From positions 1 to 36,489 of the forward strand of contig JAAZAN010000103.1 of NCBI GenBank assembly GCA_012514315.1: a stretch of 36,489 nucleotides of DNA, read 5' to 3'. Under the pieces are notes generated by a model. The model had not been told where the DNA came from. It ran no database searches and saw only the letters and a list, made by a program, of their open reading frames with translations. This stretch comes from Chloroflexota bacterium (lineage in GTDB: Bacteria > Chloroflexota > Anaerolineae > B4-G1). Made by a program: the position numbers and the translations under genes. Shown here piece after piece: positions 23,668 through 30,550 of this stretch. Position 1 is the stretch's first letter. Each line of letters starts with the position of its first letter.

Positions 23668-24560
23668 CCATCCCTCTCCAGTGGCTGGTCGCCAACCCCT
23701 GGGTGTTCTACGTCGTGTGCGCCATTGGCATGGTGGTCTACCTGGTGCGCGCGCTGGCCGCCCAGCGTGAGTTTCGTCTGGCGATGTTCACGCTGGAGCG
23801 CGACGCAGCCATCGGACGTCTGACCCAGTCCTGGATTATGGTCTTCGTGTTTGCAGCGCTTGGTGTGCTGATCTACGCCGGCGTTGTGTACGTACTGCCC
23901 GACCTGCCGATCAGCAATCCGCCGACTGATCCGGCGGCAACTGCTACGTTGGCCGCGGGGCTCACCCCACCCACGCTGACGCCAACAGCTACGATTACAC
24001 CGGCCGCCAGCCCGGACAGCGGTGAATTGGTTGGGTCCGAACCTGAGGAGCTAAGCGAAGGCGCCGGGGGAACCTCGGAGGTTGTGGGGGCGCCGGTTAC
24101 GGTGACTCCAGAGCCGGAACCCACAGAGACTGTCCCGCCTCCGGAGATTGGCATATCACGTGAGGTTCGCGTTCGGTTCGGCGGGTTTGCAGAATTGGTC
24201 GGATATAGCTTGCCGTCGGCCGAGGTGACAGCGGGTCAGACCGTGCAGGTGACGCTCTACTGGCAGGTCATCAACGCACCAGGCTACGGCTATCTCGTGT
24301 TCACACATATGCTTTCGCCCGATGGAAGTCTGATTGCTCAACACGACGGGCCGCCTGCCGATGGCAGTCGTCCGACGGACACGTGGATTGCCGGTGAATC
24401 GATTATCGACTCCCACAGCCTGGTCTCTGTTGAGCCCGGTTATGGGGGTGAAGCTGTGATCGTTGTGGGGCTGTACGATCCGGCGGTTGGTCGGGTGTTG
24501 ACCGACTCCGGGGCTGATAGCGTAGTGCTGCCAACGACCATCACCGTTCTATCGCAGTGA
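23664..24560 (+). CDS. Membrane protein with Pro/Thr-rich linker and Ig-like extracellular domain
   Basis: This 298-residue protein has two membrane helices (about 10-30 and 57-80), then a Pro/Thr/Glu-rich low-complexity linker (about 85-165), and a beta-rich C-terminal domain (about 170-298) with 'VTLYWQVINAPGYGYLVFTH', 'DGSLIAQHDGPPADG' and 'DTWIAGESIIDSHSL'. This C-terminal pattern is common in large Chloroflexota membrane proteins, often after glycosyltransferase-like parts, and has no known function. It overlaps punA by 4 nt (ATGA), so it is translationally coupled to a purine enzyme although no functional link is evident. Confidence 0.75.
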   Translation: MTIPLQWLVANPWVFYVVCAIGMVVYLVRALAAQREFRLAMFTLERDAAIGRLTQSWIMVFVFAALGVLIYAGVVYVLPDLPISNPPTDPAATATLAAGLTPPTLTPTATITPAASPDSGELVGSEPEELSEGAGGTSEVVGAPVTVTPEPEPTETVPPPEIGISREVRVRFGGFAELVGYSLPSAEVTAGQTVQVTLYWQVINAPGYGYLVFTHMLSPDGSLIAQHDGPPADGSRPTDTWIAGESIIDSHSLVSVEPGYGGEAVIVVGLYDPAVGRVLTDSGADSVVLPTTITVLSQ

Positions 24561-24653
24561 CCTCGAGTTCAGAACGATGCGAATGTCCTCGGAAAGTCTG
24601 GTGTCTCGGGGGGCGCTGCTCGGCTGGATGCCTGCAGAAGGAGTGGGTCCTGG

Positions 24654-25652
24654 CTACCACCAGGGCATGAAGAAGTTGCTTGTTCGGCCAACTGCATTGC
24701 CCGTCTGAACGATTACGTCGATGGGCACCCGCTCGCCCGGGCTGGCATTGGGGCTCACTATGAAACTCACTTTGGTGAAGCCGTGTTCATTGGTTGGTGG
24801 TGATGGGAAGAGCTGGGCGTTGCCTGGATAATTCACAGTCACAGATGCCAACGCCCCCTCGACTGGCTGTTGCTGCACGTTAGTTATATAGATGAAGACG
24901 GTCTGCTGCTCGTTCTGGCCGATGATGACATGGCGGACGGATGCGATTGCCGTCAGCCGCTGACCACCTTCGGCCGGCTGAAATGTCAGCGGGTTCCCTG
25001 AGGGCTTGAGGACGCTCTCTGGAACACCGTATCGTTCAATGTAGATGTCGCCCAGGTTGGTCAGAGTGATCTCCGGTCCAGGGCTTGCCTCAGGATGCCA
25101 CTCCATCCGCGCGCGCTGGAAGTACTGAACAATCTGGTCGTCCTCAAACATGAACTCCGAGCGTGGATAGCCGAATACGTCCAGCCCACCCTTTGCACGG
25201 TAGAATGTCAGGAACCCGAACGAGACGACGTGTTGCGTTTCAGGGAAGTAGTGGTGCTGTTGACTGTTCTGGGCGGGGATGTCCTCAGGTGCAGCGGGTG
25301 GAAAACGATTATATCCAAGCTCGTCAGCGAGCAGACCCAGCTGTACACGGTAGGGCGGTGGATTCTCGGGGTGCCACTCCATCCGGGCACGCTGAAAGTA
25401 CTGGACCCATCGACCGCTCTTGGGATCCTGGTAGTAGGTGGTGCGGGGAAAGCCGAATACCTCAGTGCCCCCCCGGGTGAAAAAGAACTCCTTGAAGTCA
25501 TCGCACACTAGATGACCAGTCTCGGCGAACAGAGTGCAGTCACCGTCAGGGGCTTGGGCGTTAGTTGCGCTGACAGTGGCGAAGAGAAGGGCGCAAACAG
25601 CACACAGCGCCGCACAGAGCTGCAAATGTCTCGTTGTTGCCTGTCTCTGCAT
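24654..25652 (-). CDS. Secreted protein with two FGYPR/QYFQRARMEWHPE repeats
   Basis: This 332-residue protein has a signal peptide (about 1-33, ending 'SATNAQA'). Two repeats follow, each with 'F..RGG..VFG[FY]PR', a spacer and 'VQYFQRARMEWHPE' (about 55-95 and 155-195), resembling the LGFP-like repeats of Chloroflexota exoproteins. A C-terminal Ig/Big-1-like beta domain (about 215-332) has 'VFIYITNVQQQPVEGALASV' and 'GFTKVSFIV'. Probably an extracellular wall- or polymer-associated protein; the function is unknown. Its promoter is at 25705-25733. The ribosome site is weak. Confidence 0.8.
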   Translation of the reverse strand: MQRQATTRHLQLCAALCAVCALLFATVSATNAQAPDGDCTLFAETGHLVCDDFKEFFFTRGGTEVFGFPRTTYYQDPKSGRWVQYFQRARMEWHPENPPPYRVQLGLLADELGYNRFPPAAPEDIPAQNSQQHHYFPETQHVVSFGFLTFYRAKGGLDVFGYPRSEFMFEDDQIVQYFQRARMEWHPEASPGPEITLTNLGDIYIERYGVPESVLKPSGNPLTFQPAEGGQRLTAIASVRHVIIGQNEQQTVFIYITNVQQQPVEGALASVTVNYPGNAQLFPSPPTNEHGFTKVSFIVSPNASPGERVPIDVIVQTGNAVGRTSNFFMPWW

Positions 25653-25704
25653 AGGCAGACCATCCAGAGCTACCGAGCGCGACTAGACACGATCCTTAAC
25701 ATAC

Positions 25705-25733
25705 ATTTTACACCATTCTTACGAAAAAAGCAA
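25705..25733 (-). promoter_or_regulatory. Promoter of the FGYPR-repeat secreted protein gene
   Basis: On the minus strand TTGCTT (25733-25728), a 17-nt spacer and TAAAAT (25710-25705), in an unusually AT-rich stretch. Confidence 0.6.
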
Positions 25734-25772
25734 TAGTCTCGGGCAAAATTAGATGACGGGCAACACATGAAT

Positions 25773-25788
25773 TGTTGTCTATATCACA
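25773..25788. promoter_or_regulatory. Possible Crp/Fnr-type operator
   Basis: TGTTG-N6-TCACA matches the CRP consensus TGTGA-N6-TCACA at 8 of 10 positions. Its centre lies about 82 bp upstream of the predicted start of the secreted-protein promoter, and a crp-like gene ends just 30 bp away. Inference only. Confidence 0.3.
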
Positions 25789-25817
25789 CTTGGCCGAATT
25801 CGGTTGAAGTTTGCTGA

Positions 25818-26525
25818 CTATTGGGATACGTGCAGGCGAGCTTGCTCTGCCAGCGCGTTGCGGTCGTGGAGGATGATACGTCTGCCCGGGCCTGTGCCAA
25901 TGAGCCCCTTACGTCGAAGCCTTCTGACGATCTGATTGACCCGCTCGCGGGAGGCGCCGACCAGCTGTGCGATGTCGGTCTGCGTCAGTCGGATGGGAAT
26001 CAGCGTGCCGTCGCCAACGGGCTCTCCATATTCATCGGCATAGGCGAGCAACTGGCGGGCAACTCGGCCACTGACATCCAGAGTCATGAGTGCCTGGATC
26101 TGTTCGTTCGCGCGCCGCAGTCGCGCGTTGAGGACGCGTAGGAGATTCAGTACGAAAGGTGGTATTGTGTTCACACACTGATCGAAAGTCGGACGGTCCA
26201 ATATGAGGAGCGCAGACTTCTCGAGGGTGAGCACGTCGGCAGACCGTTCGTTGTTGTCGACCAGACCCATCTCGCCCACAACCTTACCTGGCCCGACGAT
26301 CTCCAGAATCGTCTCACCGCCGTCGGATTGCGGGATGGCTACCTTGACTGTACCCTCCAGGATCAGATATATGGCCTCTGCCGGCATTTCCCGGGAGATG
26401 ACATAGGTACCGGCGCGGAGCGACCGATAGTGCAGTCGGCTGTGCAGCCAGGTCAGCTGCGTTGGCGTCAAACCCTCAAACAGCGCGAACGTCCCGAGAA
26501 CCTCTGGCGAGAGTTGAGCGTGCAT
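25818..26525 (-). CDS. Crp/Fnr family transcriptional regulator
   Basis: This 235-residue protein has an N-terminal cyclic-nucleotide-binding-like beta roll ('LFEGLTPTQLTWLHSRLH', 'GTYVISREMPAEAIYLILEG', 'VVGEMGLVDNNERSADV'), a dimerisation helix ('LLRVLNARLRRANEQIQAL') and a Crp-type helix-turn-helix near the end ('LTQTDIAQLVGASRERVNQI'). The 'GEMGL...RSA' block keeps the cNMP phosphate-cassette form, so a nucleotide ligand is possible. There are no N-terminal Fnr-type cysteines. ATG 26525 has AGGAGG 7 nt upstream, while an in-frame start at 26588 has none. It lies 120 nt downstream of lysS. Confidence 0.93.
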   Translation of the reverse strand: MHAQLSPEVLGTFALFEGLTPTQLTWLHSRLHYRSLRAGTYVISREMPAEAIYLILEGTVKVAIPQSDGGETILEIVGPGKVVGEMGLVDNNERSADVLTLEKSALLILDRPTFDQCVNTIPPFVLNLLRVLNARLRRANEQIQALMTLDVSGRVARQLLAYADEYGEPVGDGTLIPIRLTQTDIAQLVGASRERVNQIVRRLRRKGLIGTGPGRRIILHDRNALAEQARLHVSQ

Positions 26526-26606
26526 TCGGGAACCTCCTGCGCAGTCATGTCGGGTGCTGTCGTGACGGATCTCTGCCTTCGCTGACAATCATGCTCTGGC
26601 AATGGG

Positions 26607-26630
26607 TCTGCGGCGAGATCCCACCGCAGA
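26607..26630 (-). terminator. Hairpin between lysS and the Crp/Fnr gene
   Basis: Perfect 7-bp arms TCTGCGG/CCGCAGA (26607-26613, 26624-26630) with a 10-nt loop lie 16-39 nt after the lysS stop codon. No T-run follows, so this is a weak call. Confidence 0.35.
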
Positions 26631-26645
26631 ACTTGCCTCACTCGT

Positions 26646-28172
26646 TCAGTCCCGCTCGCGGAGCAGCGGAAACAGGATGACTTCGCGAATTGTCGGCTTG
26701 TCGGTCAATAGCATGACCAGACGGTCGACGCCCAGCCCAAAACCTCCGTTGGGCGGCATTCCGTACTTCATCGCACGCAGATAATCCTCGTCCATAGGGT
26801 GGGCTTCTTCATCGCCCTCATCGTACATACGCCCCATCTCTAGGAAGCGTTGTTCCTGGTCGAACGGATCATTCAGCTCAGTGAAGGCGTTGCCCATTTC
26901 GAGCCTGCCGATGAAGTACTCGAATCGCTCAACATGTGTGGGATCATCCGGTTTGGTCTTGGCCAGTGGCGAGATATCGCGGGGATAGTCCAGAATGAAT
27001 GTTGGCTGGATCAGAGTCTCCTCAACGGCCCCCAGTAACCCTTTGTCGATCAGATAGCCCCAGGTCGCGCCAGTCTTGGCAGGAAGTCCCTTCGCTCGCA
27101 TCGCTGTAGCCAGCTCTTCGGCGGTCGGATACTGGACGTAATCGATGCCGGTCACCTCGATCGCCGCCTCGCGAAGCGTGACTCGCCGCCAGGGCGGAGT
27201 CAAATCGATCTCGTGTCTCTGAAACTGAATGACAGGGCTCCCAGTGACCTCGGTAGCCACGGTGGCGATCATCTCCTCACACAAGCACATGACCTGTTGG
27301 TAGTCGAAATACGCCGCATAGAACTCCAGCTGTGTGAACTCCGGGTTGTGTCGGTTCGAGACGCCCTCATTACGGAAGTCGTGGCCGATCTCGTACACGC
27401 GGTCGTACATGCCCACCAGCAGACGCTTCAGGTAGAGCTCGAACGCGATACGAAGATATAGATCCTGATGAAGTTGGTTGTGGTGTGTGATGAACGGACG
27501 GGCTGCTGCACCGCCGTAGACTGGCTGCAGGATCGGAGTCTCGACTTCCAGGAAGCCGCGGGCATCCAGGAAGCGCCGGAGAGCCCGTATCGTCCGGGCG
27601 CGGATGAGGAATATCTCACGTACCTCCGGATTGCTGGCCAGGTCCGCATAGCGCTGACGGTACCGTTCCTCGACATCGGTGAATCCGCCGAAGCGCATGA
27701 TTCTGCCATCCTCCTCACGCTCTTTGACGACTGGAAGCGGTGTGATTGCCTTGGCCAGCATGTTCAGATCTTGCACGGCCACACTGACCTCGCCGGTCCG
27801 TGTGCGGATCAAGGCGCCCTGAGCGCCAACAAAGTCGCCCAGATCGAAACACTCCTTGAAGGTGTCGTACATCGCTTCACCGACTTCCTGGAATCGGATG
27901 AAGAGCTGCATGGTGCCGGTTCCGTCCTCGATATGGGCGAATGAGACCTTGCCCATGGTGCGGACGCTGCGCAGGCGACCTGCGACAGTCACCTGGGGAC
28001 CGACGACCTCGGCGTTATTGGCCTCGACAGCCTCCTCGGCAGCCATATAGGCAGAGATCGCTTCGGCGATGGTGTGGGTCCGCTCTACGCGTCGTGGGTA
28101 GGGCTCGATTCCCGCTGTACGCAGCCGGTGGTACTTCTCAGCCCGTACTTGTTCGAGTTCGGTGAGCTCCAT
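26646..28172 (-). CDS. lysS: Lysyl-tRNA synthetase, class II
   Basis: This 508-residue protein charges tRNA-Lys. The N-terminal OB-fold anticodon-binding domain ('VTVAGRLRSVRTMGKVSFAH') is followed by the class II core: motif 1 'RRFLDARGFLEVETPIL', motif 2 'FRNEGVSNRHNPEFTQLE' and motif 3 'GFGLGVDRLVMLLT'. The length matches bacterial LysS. ATG 28172 is supported by AGGAGG 4 nt upstream and by 'MELTELEQVRAEKYHRL'; the upstream in-frame Met at 28229 would start inside a hairpin. It follows greA, from which it is separated by that hairpin. Confidence 0.97.
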   Translation of the reverse strand: MELTELEQVRAEKYHRLRTAGIEPYPRRVERTHTIAEAISAYMAAEEAVEANNAEVVGPQVTVAGRLRSVRTMGKVSFAHIEDGTGTMQLFIRFQEVGEAMYDTFKECFDLGDFVGAQGALIRTRTGEVSVAVQDLNMLAKAITPLPVVKEREEDGRIMRFGGFTDVEERYRQRYADLASNPEVREIFLIRARTIRALRRFLDARGFLEVETPILQPVYGGAAARPFITHHNQLHQDLYLRIAFELYLKRLLVGMYDRVYEIGHDFRNEGVSNRHNPEFTQLEFYAAYFDYQQVMCLCEEMIATVATEVTGSPVIQFQRHEIDLTPPWRRVTLREAAIEVTGIDYVQYPTAEELATAMRAKGLPAKTGATWGYLIDKGLLGAVEETLIQPTFILDYPRDISPLAKTKPDDPTHVERFEYFIGRLEMGNAFTELNDPFDQEQRFLEMGRMYDEGDEEAHPMDEDYLRAMKYGMPPNGGFGLGVDRLVMLLTDKPTIREVILFPLLRERD

Positions 28173-28197
28173 ATGACCTCCTACCGTCACATAACGA

Positions 28198-28228
28198 TGC
28201 CCACGCCCGCCCGAGGGCTGCGTGGGCA
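28198..28228 (-). terminator. GC hairpin between greA and lysS
   Basis: Perfect 9-bp arms TGCCCACGC/GCGTGGGCA (28198-28206 and 28220-28228) with an inner GCC/GGC helix. It lies 27 nt after the greA stop, just before lysS. No T-run follows; partial termination or mRNA processing is possible. Confidence 0.5.
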
Positions 28229-28254
28229 CGCACGATCCAGTGCCTTGGGATACG

Positions 28255-28725
28255 CTAACGAATCCCTATGATGGTGAACGTGAGGACCCCATCGGGGGCG
28301 TGAACATTGGCGATGTCGCCAACGCGCTTCCCGATCAGCGCACGCCCCAAGGGGGACTCATTAGAAATATGACCGGTGGCAGGATCGGCCTCGGCCGACC
28401 CCACTATCACGTACGTCTCCGGCGGTTCGCTACCTTCGACGATGGTGACCTCACTGCCCAGCGAGACCGTATCGCGGGGTTCGTCGGAGGCCTCGATGAT
28501 CACGGCCGTTCCAACCATCTTCTCAAGTGCCAGGATTCTGCCCTCGACGAACGCCTGCTCGTTGCGCGCATCCTCCAACTCGGCGTTCTCAAGGATATCG
28601 CCCTCCGCCAGAGCCTCATGCAGTCGCTCTGCCACTTCGCGTCGTCGAGTCGTGCGCAGATAATCCAGTTCCGCTTGCAGCTTCTGGTACCCTTCGCGGG
28701 TTACAAATGTAGGCTGTTCAGTCAT
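28255..28725 (-). CDS. greA: Transcription elongation factor GreA
   Basis: This 156-residue protein has an N-terminal antiparallel coiled coil with the acidic tip 'EGDILENAELEDAR' (41-54, Asp43 and Glu46) that enters the RNA polymerase secondary channel and stimulates cleavage of backtracked RNA. Its C-terminal FKBP-like domain has 'VSLGSEVTIVEG', 'HISNESPLGRALIGKRVGD' and 'VLTFTIIGI'. The typical length is 158. AAGGAAGAGG precedes ATG 28725. It is the first gene after a long leader with its own promoter at 29057-29085 and is followed by lysS, a common pairing. Confidence 0.97.
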   Translation of the reverse strand: MTEQPTFVTREGYQKLQAELDYLRTTRRREVAERLHEALAEGDILENAELEDARNEQAFVEGRILALEKMVGTAVIIEASDEPRDTVSLGSEVTIVEGSEPPETYVIVGSAEADPATGHISNESPLGRALIGKRVGDIANVHAPDGVLTFTIIGIR

Positions 28726-28856
28726 TCCTCTTCCTTGCTAGATGCTAGGAGTGGGCGAGCGTCGCCACTTCACGTACTCACGCGGGACGCGCCGGTATCC
28801 AATACGGGGTCCAGTCTCATCGACTGCTCCAAGACGGGCAATCGTCCATAACGACG

Positions 28857-28908
28857 AAAAACGCCCACAGGACAGGACGCTGTGATCACTCGTCCATCCT
28901 TGGAGCGT
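28857..28908 (-). terminator. Intrinsic terminator or attenuator inside the greA leader
   Basis: On the minus strand an imperfect stem (ACGC:GCGT, CC:GG, AGGA:TCCT and GGACG:CGTCC, 15 bp with small internal loops) is followed by five T residues (28861-28857). The T-run exists only on the minus strand, so it acts on transcripts from the greA promoter. Confidence 0.55.
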
Positions 28909-29004
28909 GCGGTACCGATAACTGATCCATGACAGGTTCGGCGCTGCCGCCACGTGTCAGACATCCATCCATTGCGCCCGCGTGGCGGGCCCATCAACAA
29001 CCAA

Positions 29005-29038
29005 GAACTGAGAGCCACCACTGCGGGCCTCTCAGTTC
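29005..29038 (-). repeat. 10-bp perfect inverted repeat near the 5' end of the greA leader
   Basis: GAACTGAGAG (29005-29014) pairs perfectly with CTCTCAGTTC (29029-29038), with a 14-nt loop. It lies about 12 nt downstream of the predicted greA transcription start. Confidence 0.8.
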
Positions 29039-29056
29039 ATAATCTGGACCTGCAAT

Positions 29057-29085
29057 ATTATAGTCGATTATTGAGAATTTGTAAA
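29057..29085 (-). promoter_or_regulatory. Promoter of greA
   Basis: On the minus strand TTTACA (29085-29080), a 17-nt spacer and a perfect TATAAT (29062-29057). Its -35 overlaps the -35 of the divergent serS promoter. Confidence 0.75.
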
Positions 29086-29106
29086 GCGCAACAGCGGATG
29101 TATAAT
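29079..29106 (+). promoter_or_regulatory. Promoter of serS
   Basis: TTGTAA (29079-29084), a 16-nt spacer and a perfect TATAAT (29101-29106); the leader before ATG 29145 is about 32 nt. The -35 shares five bases with that of greA on the other strand. Confidence 0.75.
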
Positions 29107-29144
29107 CGGTTCACCTGGGCAATGACCACATCAAGGGGAATGAC

Positions 29145-30419
29145 ATGCTAGATATTGGGCTGATTCGTGACAATCCTGCATTCGTGAAGGATGGGCTGGT
29201 TCGGCTCGGAGCTGATCCGACGGCGATCGATCGTGTTGCGGCGATGGACCTCAAGCGTCGTGAGACGCTTACTGAGGTCGAGGCTCTGCGTGCTGAGCGC
29301 AACCGGGTCTCCAAAGAGATCGCTCAGATGAAGGACCCGGTGCGCCGACAGGTACTCATCGATGAGATGCGAGAGGTGGGCGATCGTATTGCTGGATTCG
29401 AAGGGACCTTGGGCGCGATTGAATCGGATCTGAATGCGCTGATGTTGACCCTGCCCAACCTGCCGCACGCCAGCGTCTCCGTTGGTCCAGATGAGTCACA
29501 CAACGTTGTGGTAGGACAGTGGGGCGAACCGCACCATATGAGCTTCGAGCCGGTTCCCCATTGGGACCTGGGTCCGGAACTGGGCATTATTGATTTCGAG
29601 CGGGGCGTCAAGTTGTCCGGGAGCCGGTTCTATCTCCTGCGCGGAGCCGGTGCTCGACTGCAGCGTGCTCTGATCGCATGGATGTTGGACGTGCACACGA
29701 GCGAACACGGCTATACGGAGATCTACCCGCCATACGTGGTCAGAGAAGAGTGCATGTGGGGCGCGGGACAGTTGCCCAAGTTCATTGATAACATCTATCG
29801 TGACGTCGAGGACGACCTGTGGTTGGTCGGCACGGCCGAGATCCCTTTGACGAACATCCATCGCGACGAGATCCTTGAGGCCGCCGATCTCCCCCTGAAC
29901 TACGTGGCCTATTCGGCCTGCTTCCGGCGGGAGAAGATGTCGGCAGGCAGGGATGTCCGCGGCATCAAGCGAGGACACCAATTTGACAAGGTCGAGATGT
30001 ACAAGCTGACGTCTCCAGAGTCCAGCTATGCCGAGCTGGATGCTATGGTGGAAGATGCTCTGGAGATCTGTCGACGACTTGGTCTGCCGCACCGCCTGGT
30101 ACAGATGTGTACGGGTGATCTGGGCTTCCAGGCGGCGAAGAAGTTCGATATCGAGGTCTGGGCGCCTGGCTGTCAGGAGTGGCTCGAAGTGAGCAGCCTC
30201 AGCAATTGTGAGGAGTTTCAGGCCCGGCGCGCCAACTTGCGGTACCGGCCCGAACCTGGCGCTCGACCCCGCTTTGTGCATACCCTGAATGGTTCAGGCC
30301 TGGCGCTACCGCGCATTATGATCGCTGTGATGGAAAACTACCAGCAGTCCGATGGGGCGATCGCGGTTCCCGACGTGCTTCGACCCTGGATGGGCGGGAT
30401 CGACGTAATCGGCGCATGA
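29145..30419 (+). CDS. serS: Seryl-tRNA synthetase
   Basis: This 424-residue enzyme charges tRNA-Ser and also supplies Ser-tRNA-Sec where selenocysteine is used. It has an N-terminal long helical arm ('[20 protein letters not shown]') that grips the tRNA variable arm. The class II core has motif 1 near '[19 protein letters not shown]', '[11 protein letters not shown]', motif 2 '[15 protein letters not shown]' and motif 3 '[18 protein letters not shown]'. '[15 protein letters not shown]' matches the family. Start ATG 29145 has AAGGGGA upstream. The gene stands alone, with its own promoter. Confidence 0.97.
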   Translation: MLDIGLIRDNPAFVKDGLVRLGADPTAIDRVAAMDLKRRETLTEVEALRAERNRVSKEIAQMKDPVRRQVLIDEMREVGDRIAGFEGTLGAIESDLNALMLTLPNLPHASVSVGPDESHNVVVGQWGEPHHMSFEPVPHWDLGPELGIIDFERGVKLSGSRFYLLRGAGARLQRALIAWMLDVHTSEHGYTEIYPPYVVREECMWGAGQLPKFIDNIYRDVEDDLWLVGTAEIPLTNIHRDEILEAADLPLNYVAYSACFRREKMSAGRDVRGIKRGHQFDKVEMYKLTSPESSYAELDAMVEDALEICRRLGLPHRLVQMCTGDLGFQAAKKFDIEVWAPGCQEWLEVSSLSNCEEFQARRANLRYRPEPGARPRFVHTLNGSGLALPRIMIAVMENYQQSDGAIAVPDVLRPWMGGIDVIGA

Positions 30420-30473
30420 CCTAATGCTCTGACATCCAGGTAGCTTGCTTCACGTACTGATGAACTCCGCGCG

Positions 30474-30501
30474 TTGACATCTAGTCTCCCTGATGTATAA
30501 T
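30474..30501 (+). promoter_or_regulatory. Near-consensus promoter of the efflux operon
   Basis: Perfect TTGACA (30474-30479), 16-nt spacer and perfect TATAAT (30496-30501). An unregulated promoter this good would be strong. Confidence 0.8.
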
Positions 30502-30515
30502 ATGACCCTGGTCAT
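30502..30515. promoter_or_regulatory. Palindromic operator candidate at the efflux promoter start point
   Basis: ATGACC-CT-GGTCAT is a perfect 6+2+6 palindrome directly after the -10 box and covering the predicted start site. This is the usual place for a MarR/TetR-type repressor. No regulator gene is adjacent. Confidence 0.5.
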
Positions 30516-30550
30516 TTTTCCCTGCGCAGTGAGATGATTGGAGAATGCGT

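Larger units (their letters stand above)
28726..29050 (-). other. Long structured leader of greA
   Basis: From the predicted transcription start near 29050 to the greA ATG there are about 325 nt. The first about 190 nt contain several hairpins and an intrinsic terminator-like structure (28857-28908). The remaining 130 nt up to greA show no structure that I recognise. A 71-residue ORF reads through it (28738-28953). Confidence 0.55.
28857..29050 (-). ncRNA. Candidate small structured RNA or attenuated leader upstream of greA
   Basis: A sigma70 promoter upstream and an intrinsic terminator at the end delimit about 190 nt. Inside are a 10-bp perfect hairpin (29005-29014 / 29029-29038), a 6-bp GCCCGC/GCGGGC hairpin (around 28980), and a GACA/TGTC-enclosed GGCG/CGCC stem (around 28930-28960). 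I do not recognise a known RNA family; 6S, SRP, RNase P and T-box signatures are absent. Confidence 0.35.

Noticed and set aside
28173..28229. Upstream start for lysS at 28229
   Set aside because: The added residues overlap a perfect hairpin and there is no ribosome site; ATG 28172 has AGGAGG and a family-typical N-terminus.
28857..28920. Possible T-box leader: CGGTACCGC directly before the terminator upstream of greA-lysS
   Set aside because: The motif lacks the first U of UGGNACCGC needed to pair with tRNA NCCA, the flanking AGGG/CCCU antiterminator arms are missing, and no stem I with an AG bulge and specifier loop is found.
28857..29050. 6S RNA as identity of the candidate RNA
   Set aside because: The length fits, but the strong local 10-bp hairpin at the 5' end is incompatible with the closing stem and central bubble of 6S RNA.
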